Assembly (NCBI GenBank): GCA_963662155.1
Contig: OY759263.1
Coordinates: forward strand, 28,622,023-28,686,022
DNA from: Lamellibrachia columna
Lineage: Eukaryota > Annelida > Polychaeta > Sabellida > Siboglinidae
Direction of reading: 5' to 3'
DNA: 64,000 nucleotides
Positions 63,001 to 64,000 of this stretch are shown here, in pieces. The notes below the pieces were generated by a model. The model worked only from the letters and a program-made list of their open reading frames with translations, was not told the DNA's origin and searched no databases. Made by a program: the position numbers and the translations under genes. How positions within the stretch are numbered: position 1 is the stretch's first letter; each line of letters starts with the position of its first letter.

Positions 63001-64000
63001 CAATTGGGTAATAAAATATTTGTATCGGGCGAATAGATAAAACGATTAGTTGAGATCATTCTTGTACCTTCGCTAGTTGTTTCATAGAAAGATGTTGTTC
63101 CTTCTATTGTTGTTTGTGCAGCTGATCCAGTGGTCTCTGTCGAAATTATTGTTTCGGTTGACCCCGTGGTAACATCCGCAGCTGTGGTTGTTACTGAAAA
63201 AAAAAATACATGAAATAGAGCTAAGCATTTAGTAGATGCAGGAATTAAATTATTTTCTGTAATGACAGTTATATTGCTAAACATGTCACATTGACTACCC
63301 ATCAAAATTACACTTATTGTTTAAACAGAAATTACAGTCAATTACCTTCGCTCGTTGTCTCAACGGATTGCGTCGTTCCTTCAATTTTACTTGTTTCAAC
63401 TGACTCTGTAGTCGCTGCCGTCGACGAGCTATCCGTCGATTCCGTGGTTTCCACAGGGGCTGTGGTGGATCCTGCCAGAAGAATATCATGTCAAATGCAT
63501 TCATTGGTTTGAACGAAGATTTTTTTTAACAACATATTGAACATCCATATATATCAATGGAATAACATTGAACATTATGCTGATTCATCAATGTTACGTG
63601 ATTTTTTCCAAGCTACAATTTTCGCTTTTGCATTATAAAACCTCTTGTATTAATTTTGAAATATGAAACAACGAATATGATTGATAATTTCAATGCAACT
63701 TTATATTTTAAAATAGCAGCATAGCACTCCTACTGTTTTCTTCGTGTGGTATCAAAGATAGAGCTATATCATTTCTATATTTCCAAAATGACAAATGGAA
63801 AGGGATACGCATAACTGCATTTGTAAACATTCGGTCGGTTACCTGAAGCAGTCGTACTTTCTATCTCGAGAGTAGTAGTATCCAATGATGAAGTAGTAGA
63901 AGACGTCGCTGAAGTAGTGTCTTCCTCGGTAGTTTTCCCTTCTACAACCGTACTTGCTACAGTTGGTGGATAGTCAAAATTCAACAATAAATTACAAATA
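1..64000 (-). CDS. Giant Thr/Ser-rich mucin-like repeat protein gene (internal part, both ends missing)
   Basis: The minus strand holds a regular series of short open segments ending in G|GT donors and preceded by AG acceptors. I count 176 exons: 60 of type A (114 nt), 58 of type B (126 nt) and 58 of type C (126 nt, two truncated). All are phase 1 at both ends, so the chain stays open across the whole window, giving about 7,100 residues. A consensus unit of 122 residues has about 35% Thr, 16% Ser and 14% Glu, no Cys, almost no aromatic residues and one Lys, so it is strongly acidic. Such composition is typical of secreted or surface mucin-type proteins with dense O-glycosylation; that role is inferred. 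No signal peptide, membrane segment or folded domain is present, so the termini lie outside. The exact family, species and expression are unknown. The alternative is a non-coding satellite derived from such a gene. Confidence 0.8.
13..126 (-). CDS. Exon A (model copy, unit 1)
   Basis: The exon is 114 nt, 38 codons when joined. On the minus strand the acceptor is ctgtag|CAAGTACG and the donor is GCTTCAG|gtaaca. The peptide begins ASTVVEGKTTEEDTTSATSS and continues TTASLDTTTLEIESTTAS; its first Ala codon is completed by the G that ends exon B of the next unit to the right. In this copy a second AG (attcag) lies 9 nt upstream, which would extend the exon to 135 and add Ala-Thr-Val in frame. The core VEG-x-TT...TTS resembles the end of exons B and C. 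Confidence 0.78.
127..326 (-). other. Intron between exons B and A (model copy, ~200 nt)
   Basis: The intron is AT-rich, with donor G|gtataagt at the exon B side and acceptor ctgtag at the exon A side. In tandem-acceptor units the 3' end reads tttgattattcag then nine bases then the second AG. In the other subtype the first AG is replaced by caccaactgtag. The distance from exon A start to exon B start is 314 nt in nearly all units and 313 nt in three (units 45, 53 and 54). Confidence 0.75.
327..452 (-). CDS. Exon B (model copy, unit 1)
   Basis: The exon is 126 nt, 42 codons. The acceptor is a run of T followed by cag|CAACAACC and the donor is AGCGAAG|gtataag or |gtacaag. The peptide begins ATTTAADVTTGSTETIISTE and continues TTGTAAQTTVEGTTSFVETT then SE. 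A second AG (accacag|CTGCGG) lies 12 nt inside the exon and is also phase 1. By eye the peptide matches exon C at 21 of 42 positions without gaps, so B and C descend from one exon. Seventeen of 42 residues are Thr. Confidence 0.8.
453..602 (-). other. Intron between exons C and B (model copy, ~150 nt)
   Basis: The donor is GAAG|gtaaatgactg at the exon C side. The acceptor at the exon B side has the strongest polypyrimidine tract of the unit, seven or more T before cag. Subtypes differ in the bases before the T run (ttaaaatag, atgaaatag or ttgaaatag on the plus strand). Confidence 0.78.
603..728 (-). CDS. Exon C (model copy, unit 1)
   Basis: The exon is 126 nt, 42 codons. The acceptor is ttcttctggcag|GATCC and the donor is AGCGAAG|gtaaat. 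The peptide begins GSTTAPVETTESTDSLSSAA, continues TTESVETSTIEGTTQSVETT and ends SE. The first Gly is formed with the G that ends exon A of the neighbouring unit. The closing IEGTTQSVETTSE matches VEGTTSFVETTSE of exon B. This frame has no Met nearby, so a Met-start ORF search would miss it. Confidence 0.8.
729..1102 (-). other. Intron between exons A and C (model copy, ~374 nt)
   Basis: This is the longest gap in the unit. The donor is TTCAG|gtaacaccg and the acceptor is tctggcag. I find no further exon-like Thr-rich segment inside it. It contains a direct repeat (acattgaacat at 791-801 and 822-832) flanking the AT palindrome-like ccatatatataaatgg. A chance plus-strand ORF of about 92 residues lies here in many units. 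Confidence 0.75.
1103..2192 (-). repeat. Unit 2 (exons A, B, C)
   Basis: Exon A 1103-1216, B 1417-1542, C 1694-1819. Single-acceptor subtype. Exon C has Ser17 to Leu (shared with unit 4) and ends in GAT instead of GAA before the donor. Confidence 0.8.
2193..3282 (-). repeat. Unit 3 (exons A, B, C)
   Basis: Exon A 2193-2306 (or to 2315), B 2507-2632, C 2783-2908. Exon A has Ala to Asp near its end. Exon C has Thr13 to Leu. Confidence 0.8.
3283..4372 (-). repeat. Unit 4 (exons A, B, C)
   Basis: Exon A 3283-3396, B 3597-3722, C 3874-3999. Nearly identical to unit 2, as part of a two-unit (2,180-bp) duplication. Confidence 0.8.
4373..5462 (-). repeat. Unit 5 (exons A, B, C)
   Basis: Exon A 4373-4486 (or to 4495), B 4687-4812, C 4963-5088. 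Matches unit 11 at +6,522 bp. Confidence 0.8.
5463..6543 (-). repeat. Unit 6 (exons A, B, shortened C)
   Basis: Exon A 5463-5576, B 5777-5902, C 6054-6170. Exon C is 117 nt because of a 9-bp in-frame deletion near its acceptor; unit 12, its block partner, keeps the bases. Confidence 0.8.
6544..7633 (-). repeat. Unit 7 (exons A, B, C)
   Basis: Exon A 6544-6657 (or to 6666), B 6858-6983, C 7134-7259. The exon B junction is cag|TA, giving Val for Ala. The exon C junction is cag|AA, giving Glu for Gly. Confidence 0.8.
7634..8723 (-). repeat. Unit 8 (exons A, B, C)
   Basis: Exon A 7634-7747, B 7948-8073, C 8225-8350. Exon A has Val to Lys near its start (tttcgt for taccgt on the plus strand). 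Confidence 0.8.
8724..9804 (-). repeat. Unit 9 (exons A, B with altered acceptor, C)
   Basis: Exon A 8724-8837 (or to 8846), B 9038-9163 by homology but probably 9038-9151, C 9305-9430. The upstream exon B acceptor is cac instead of cag and 9 bp are missing from the adjoining intron. Confidence 0.75.
9152..9170 (-). other. Lost upstream acceptor of exon B, unit 9
   Basis: The plus strand reads ttggtgaaaaaaaat where other units read ttgctgaaaaaaaat, so the minus-strand acceptor is cac. The next AG, accacag|CTGCGG, is 12 nt inside the exon and keeps phase 1, giving exon 9038-9151. Confidence 0.7.
9805..10894 (-). repeat. Unit 10 (exons A, B, C)
   Basis: Exon A 9805-9918, B 10119-10244, C 10396-10521. 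Exon B has Thr to Ser (gatgtt) in the middle. Partner of unit 16. Confidence 0.8.
10895..11984 (-). repeat. Unit 11 (exons A, B, C)
   Basis: Exon A 10895-11008 (or to 11017), B 11209-11334, C 11485-11610. Partner of units 5 and 17. Confidence 0.8.
11985..13074 (-). repeat. Unit 12 (exons A, B, C)
   Basis: Exon A 11985-12098, B 12299-12424, C 12576-12701. Exon A has Ser to Pro (ccaatgg on the plus strand). Exon C is full length, unlike its partner unit 6. Confidence 0.8.
13075..14164 (-). repeat. Unit 13 (exons A, B, C)
   Basis: Exon A 13075-13188 (or to 13197), B 13389-13514, C 13665-13790. Shares the cag|TA and cag|AA junction variants of unit 7. Confidence 0.8.
14165..15254 (-). repeat. 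Unit 14 (exons A, B, C)
   Basis: Exon A 14165-14278, B 14479-14604, C 14756-14881. Shares the exon A Val-to-Lys change of unit 8. Confidence 0.8.
15255..16344 (-). repeat. Unit 15 (exons A, B, C)
   Basis: Exon A 15255-15368 (or to 15377), B 15569-15694, C 15845-15970. Partner of unit 9 but with an intact exon B acceptor, so the loss in unit 9 is recent. Confidence 0.8.
16345..17434 (-). repeat. Unit 16 (exons A, B, C)
   Basis: Exon A 16345-16458, B 16659-16784, C 16936-17061. Partner of unit 10 at +6,540 bp. Confidence 0.8.
17435..18524 (-). repeat. Unit 17 (exons A, B, C)
   Basis: Exon A 17435-17548 (or to 17557), B 17749-17874, C 18025-18150. The long intron carries the aagtgatac variant (18480-18486), shared only with unit 18. 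Confidence 0.8.
18480..20500 (-). repeat. Single-unit duplication (1,091 bp), units 18 and 19
   Basis: The stretch from the end of unit 17 through unit 18 repeats almost exactly 1,091 bp further on. Both copies carry aagtgatac, caaagg and the cag|AA exon C junction. Confidence 0.8.
18525..19615 (-). repeat. Unit 18 (exons A, B, C)
   Basis: Exon A 18525-18638, B 18839-18964, C 19116-19241. Near-identical to unit 19. Exon C has Val to Phe (caaagg) and the cag|AA junction. Confidence 0.8.
19616..20706 (-). repeat. Unit 19 (exons A, B, C)
   Basis: Exon A 19616-19729, B 19930-20055, C 20207-20332. Product of a 1,091-bp single-unit duplication with unit 18. Confidence 0.8.
20707..21796 (-). repeat. 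Unit 20 (exons A, B, C)
   Basis: Exon A 20707-20820 (or to 20829), B 21021-21146, C 21297-21422. Exon B has Thr to Ser just before the terminal Ser-Glu. Confidence 0.8.
21797..22886 (-). repeat. Unit 21 (exons A, B, C)
   Basis: Exon A 21797-21910 (or to 21919), B 22111-22236, C 22387-22512. Same tandem-acceptor subtype as unit 20, so the two subtypes do not alternate here. Confidence 0.8.
22887..23976 (-). repeat. Unit 22 (exons A, B, C)
   Basis: Exon A 22887-23000, B 23201-23326, C 23478-23603. In exon B the internal AG is lost (ccacaact) while the upstream acceptor (ccag) is intact: the reverse of units 9, 44 and 45. Confidence 0.8.
23977..25065 (-). repeat. Unit 23 (exons A, B, C)
   Basis: Exon A 23977-24090 (or to 24099), B 24291-24416, C 24567-24692. 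Exon A has Thr to Asn near its start (gtattt), shared by units 23-27. Confidence 0.8.
25066..26154 (-). repeat. Unit 24 (exons A, B, C)
   Basis: Exon A 25066-25179 (or to 25188), B 25380-25505, C 25656-25781. Exon C has a silent change (caacagact) that opens a longer chance plus-strand ORF. Confidence 0.8.
26155..27243 (-). repeat. Unit 25 (exons A, B, C)
   Basis: Exon A 26155-26268 (or to 26277), B 26469-26594, C 26745-26870. The long intron has attcatcaatg where units 22-24 and 26 have gagacatcaatg. Confidence 0.8.
27244..28332 (-). repeat. Unit 26 (exons A, B, C)
   Basis: Exon A 27244-27357 (or to 27366), B 27558-27683, C 27834-27959. Last full member of the 1,089-bp amplification. Confidence 0.8.
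28333..29424 (-). repeat. Unit 27 (exons A, B, C)
   Basis: Exon A 28333-28446 (or to 28455), B 28647-28772, C 28923-29048. Exon C has Thr to Lys. The long intron has an extra TA in its AT tract. Confidence 0.8.
29425..30515 (-). repeat. Unit 28 (exons A, B, C)
   Basis: Exon A 29425-29538, B 29739-29864, C 30016-30141. Exon B has Glu to Asp. Exon C has Ser to Arg before the final Glu. Copy of unit 34. Confidence 0.8.
30516..31604 (-). repeat. Unit 29 (exons A, B, C)
   Basis: Exon A 30516-30629, B 30830-30955, C 31107-31232. Exon A has Leu to Phe. Exon B has Thr to Ser and Thr to Lys. Copy of unit 35. Confidence 0.8.
31605..32694 (-). repeat. Unit 30 (exons A, B, C)
   Basis: Exon A 31605-31718 (or to 31727), B 31919-32044, C 32195-32320. 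Exon A has Asp to Tyr, not shared by its copy, unit 36. Confidence 0.8.
32695..33784 (-). repeat. Unit 31 (exons A, B, C)
   Basis: Exon A 32695-32808, B 33009-33134, C 33285-33410. Exon A has Ser to Arg and its last Ser to Leu. Copy of unit 37. Confidence 0.8.
33785..34760 (-). repeat. Unit 32 (exons A, B, truncated C)
   Basis: Exon A 33785-33898, B 34099-34224, C 34376-34435 if the internal AG is used. The unit is 976 bp after a deletion of about 114 bp. Copy of unit 38. Confidence 0.75.
34376..34460 (-). other. Deletion junction truncating exon C, unit 32
   Basis: About 114 bp are missing, covering the first part of exon C and its acceptor; ctgtagt runs directly into aacaccacattg. The remaining exon begins in an internal ctacag|AGTCAG that is phase 1, so 60 nt (34376-34435) could still splice in frame. 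Confidence 0.7.
34761..35851 (-). repeat. Unit 33 (exons A, B, C)
   Basis: Exon A 34761-34874, B 35075-35200, C 35352-35477. Exon A has Val to Lys, Ala to Glu and Thr to Asn. Copy of unit 39. Confidence 0.8.
35852..36942 (-). repeat. Unit 34 (exons A, B, C)
   Basis: Exon A 35852-35965, B 36166-36291, C 36443-36568. First unit of the second copy of the 6,427-bp block. Confidence 0.8.
36943..38031 (-). repeat. Unit 35 (exons A, B, C)
   Basis: Exon A 36943-37056, B 37257-37382, C 37534-37659. Same variants as unit 29. Confidence 0.8.
38032..39121 (-). repeat. Unit 36 (exons A, B, C)
   Basis: Exon A 38032-38145 (or to 38154), B 38346-38471, C 38622-38747. Differs from unit 30 at one exon A base (38109-38112 region, Asp kept). 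Confidence 0.8.
39122..40211 (-). repeat. Unit 37 (exons A, B, C)
   Basis: Exon A 39122-39235, B 39436-39561, C 39712-39837. Same exon variants as unit 31; one intron base differs at about 39253. Confidence 0.8.
40212..41187 (-). repeat. Unit 38 (exons A, B, truncated C)
   Basis: Exon A 40212-40325, B 40526-40651, C 40803-40862 if the internal AG is used. Carries the same deletion as unit 32. Confidence 0.75.
40803..40887 (-). other. Deletion junction truncating exon C, unit 38
   Basis: The junction and bases are the same as in unit 32, carried by the 6,427-bp block duplication. The usable remainder is 40803-40862. Confidence 0.7.
41188..42278 (-). repeat. Unit 39 (exons A, B, C)
   Basis: Exon A 41188-41301, B 41502-41627, C 41779-41904. 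The block duplication ends in its long intron, near 42.05 kb. Confidence 0.8.
42279..43367 (-). repeat. Unit 40 (exons A, B, C)
   Basis: Exon A 42279-42392, B 42593-42718, C 42870-42995. Exon B has the unit 29/35 changes. The acceptor of exon C is ttgcag. Confidence 0.8.
43368..44457 (-). repeat. Unit 41 (exons A, B, C)
   Basis: Exon A 43368-43481 (or to 43490), B 43682-43807, C 43958-44083. Counterpart of units 30 and 36. Confidence 0.8.
44458..45547 (-). repeat. Unit 42 (exons A, B, C)
   Basis: Exon A 44458-44571, B 44772-44897, C 45049-45174. Counterpart of units 32 and 38, but with a complete exon C. Confidence 0.8.
45548..46637 (-). repeat. Unit 43 (exons A, B, C)
   Basis: Exon A 45548-45661, B 45862-45987, C 46139-46264. 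The exon A acceptor reads cagtag, two AGs three bases apart; use of the first would add one Val. Confidence 0.78.
46638..47728 (-). repeat. Unit 44 (exons A, B with altered acceptor, C)
   Basis: Exon A 46638-46751, B 46952-47077 by homology but probably 46952-47065, C 47229-47354. The upstream exon B acceptor is ccg instead of cag. Exon B has Ser to Asn before its final Glu. Confidence 0.72.
47066..47082 (-). other. Lost upstream acceptor of exon B, unit 44
   Basis: The plus strand reads gtcgttgcggaaaa, so the minus-strand acceptor is ccg. The internal AG 12 nt downstream in transcription remains and is in frame, giving exon 46952-47065. Confidence 0.68.
47729..48818 (-). repeat. Unit 45 (exons A, B with altered acceptor, C)
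   Basis: Exon A 47729-47842, B 48042-48167 by homology but probably 48042-48155, C 48319-48444. The upstream exon B acceptor is ctg instead of cag. One intron base is missing near 47965. Confidence 0.72.
48156..48172 (-). other. Lost upstream acceptor of exon B, unit 45
   Basis: The plus strand reads gttgttgcagaaaa, so the minus-strand acceptor is ctg. The internal AG remains and is in frame, giving exon 48042-48155. Confidence 0.68.
48819..49907 (-). repeat. Unit 46 (exons A, B, C)
   Basis: Exon A 48819-48932, B 49133-49258, C 49409-49534. Exon A has Lys to Thr and Ile to Lys. Confidence 0.8.
49908..51000 (-). repeat. Unit 47 (exons A, B, C)
   Basis: Exon A 49908-50021, B 50222-50347, C 50498-50623. 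The exon B acceptor is aag, weaker than cag. Exon A has Ser to Arg, Ser to Thr and Thr to Ser. Exon C has Thr to Met. Confidence 0.76.
51001..52092 (-). repeat. Unit 48 (exons A, B, C)
   Basis: Exon A 51001-51114, B 51315-51440, C 51592-51717. The exon B acceptor is aag, as in units 47 and 58. Exon A has Glu to Gln. Confidence 0.76.
52093..52943 (-). repeat. Unit 49 (exon A only; rearranged remnants)
   Basis: Exon A 52093-52206 (or to 52215) is intact, with Ala to Pro. The rest is two fused unit fragments without exon B or C. The next exon upstream in transcription is exon A of unit 50; A-to-A joining stays in frame. Confidence 0.75.
52320..52943 (-). other. Rearranged exon-free stretch (two fused unit fragments)
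   Basis: At about 52.36 kb the intron beside exon B jumps to the middle of the long intron. At about 52.575 kb the long intron jumps into a short exon B-like remnant (gtttcgacaaaa) and then to the sequence next to the exon C acceptor. No complete exon B or C survives. The flanking A exons (52093-52206 and 52944-53057) are intact. Confidence 0.75.
52944..54033 (-). repeat. Unit 50 (exons A, B, C)
   Basis: Exon A 52944-53057, B 53258-53383, C 53535-53660. Exon A has Asp to His. Exon B has Thr to Leu before SF. Confidence 0.78.
54034..55124 (-). repeat. Unit 51 (exons A, B, C)
   Basis: Exon A 54034-54147 (or to 54156), B 54348-54473, C 54625-54750. Exon A has Ala to Pro, as in units 49, 50, 52 and 59. 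Confidence 0.78.
55125..56213 (-). repeat. Unit 52 (exons A, B, C)
   Basis: Exon A 55125-55238, B 55439-55564, C 55714-55839. Exon B is unusual in having two Trp residues (TTWSTGSIIWTE) in an otherwise Trp-free repeat. Confidence 0.78.
56214..57301 (-). repeat. Unit 53 (exons A, B, C)
   Basis: Exon A 56214-56327, B 56527-56652, C 56803-56928. Exon B has Thr-Val to Lys-Ala before EGTT. Confidence 0.78.
57302..58390 (-). repeat. Unit 54 (exons A, B, C)
   Basis: Exon A 57302-57415 (or to 57424), B 57615-57740, C 57892-58017. Exon B has Gln to Lys and begins cag|CT, which still gives Ala. Confidence 0.78.
58391..59480 (-). repeat. Unit 55 (exons A, B, C)
   Basis: Exon A 58391-58504, B 58705-58830, C 58981-59106. 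Exon C shares a Ser-to-Tyr-type change (tatgta) with unit 54. Confidence 0.78.
59481..60571 (-). repeat. Unit 56 (exons A, B, C)
   Basis: Exon A 59481-59594, B 59795-59920, C 60072-60197. Exon A has Asp to Asn. Exon B has Ala to Pro and Ser to Tyr. Confidence 0.78.
60572..61661 (-). repeat. Unit 57 (exons A, B, C)
   Basis: Exon A 60572-60685, B 60886-61011, C 61162-61287. The exon B acceptor is tag. The exon A donor context is changed to gtaaaacc but keeps GT. Confidence 0.77.
61662..62753 (-). repeat. Unit 58 (exons A, B, C)
   Basis: Exon A 61662-61775, B 61976-62101, C 62253-62378. The exon B acceptor is aag. Exon A has Asp to Gly and Thr to Lys. Confidence 0.76.
62754..63842 (-). repeat. 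Unit 59 (exons A, B, C)
   Basis: Exon A 62754-62867 (or to 62876), B 63068-63193, C 63346-63471. The exon B junction is cag|TA (Val) and Val-Glu becomes Tyr-Glu near its end. Confidence 0.77.
63843..64000 (-). repeat. Unit 60 (exon A only, cut by window edge)
   Basis: Exon A 63843-63956. The rest of the unit lies beyond the window. Two bases are lost from the intron just after the donor, without affecting GT. Confidence 0.77.

Larger units (their letters stand above)
1..64000 (-). repeat. Tandem array of ~1,090-bp three-exon units, about 60 copies
   Basis: The same unit recurs head to tail with spacing of 1,089-1,091 bp nearly throughout. Exceptions are units 32 and 38 (976 bp), the rearranged stretch near 52.2-52.95 kb, and a few small intron indels. 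Introns are repeated as faithfully as exons, so whole genomic units were copied rather than single exons. Similarity is very high from 0 to about 46 kb and lower from 46 to 64 kb. No unique spacer is present anywhere. Confidence 0.98.
46638..64000 (-). repeat. Older, diverged part of the array
   Basis: From unit 44 on, units carry many private base changes, 1-nt intron indels, weak or lost acceptors and one rearranged scar. This is the 5' side of the gene portion in the window. Confidence 0.75.

Noticed and set aside
1..64000. CRISPR array or bacterial repeat locus
   Set aside because: The units are 1.09 kb with no unique spacers, and the content is AT-rich spliced coding sequence. There is no bacterial operon structure.
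1..64000. Tandem transposon or ribosomal/histone gene cluster
   Set aside because: There is no reverse transcriptase, transposase, terminal inverted repeat, long terminal repeat, rRNA-like or histone-like sequence in the unit.
1..64000. Plain non-coding satellite DNA
   Set aside because: This is possible but less likely: 176 G|GT donors appear intact, exon indels are multiples of three, lost acceptors are backed by in-frame AGs, and the exons contain no stops that I could find.

Overview
The window is one uninterrupted tandem array. About 60 copies of a ~1,090-bp unit fill all 64 kb, in one orientation, with no unique sequence at either edge. Read on the minus strand, each unit carries three short open segments bounded by good GT-AG splice signals. 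I interpret the window as the inside of one very large, spliced eukaryotic gene, transcribed right to left and entering and leaving the window. It encodes a Thr/Ser/Glu-rich, mucin-like repeat protein. No start codon, terminal stop, promoter, polyadenylation site, RNA gene, transposon or second gene is visible. The AT-rich introns of about 150, 200 and 374 nt, and the exclusive use of phase-1 exons, suggest an animal genome, probably an invertebrate. The sequence does not identify the species.

Unit structure, in plus coordinates of the first unit: exon A 13-126 (114 nt), intron 127-326 (200 nt), exon B 327-452 (126 nt), intron 453-602 (150 nt), exon C 603-728 (126 nt), intron 729-1102 (374 nt). 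Transcription order is A(n+1), C(n), B(n), A(n). Each exon starts with two bases that complete a codon and ends with one base of the next, so every junction is phase 1 (G|GA gives Gly, G|CA gives Ala) and exons can be joined in any order in frame. By hand I place 60 A exons, 58 B exons and 58 C exons: 176 exons, about 21.3 kb of coding sequence, about 7,100 codons in the window. A consensus unit encodes 122 residues: 43 Thr, 20 Ser, 17 Glu, no Cys and one Lys.

Layout. 0-18.5 kb: units alternate between two subtypes and repeat as six-unit blocks of about 6.53 kb. 18.5-20.5 kb: a single-unit tandem duplication. 20.7-22.9 kb: two similar units. 23.5-28.5 kb: a recent amplification of one 1,089-bp unit. 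29.2-42.05 kb: a 6,427-bp block present twice almost without change. 42.3-46.0 kb: a third, diverged partial copy of that block, which keeps an exon the two young copies have lost. 46-64 kb: more diverged units, including a rearranged scar at about 52.2-52.95 kb where B and C exons are missing. Because the gene runs leftward, the older units lie toward the 5' (N-terminal) side.

Exon lengths change only by multiples of three, introns carry many 1-nt indels, and I saw no stop in any exon. Where an acceptor AG is lost, another in-frame AG lies a few bases away. These points favour a translated gene over a simple satellite. Expression data and homology searches were not available, so product function and species remain inference.
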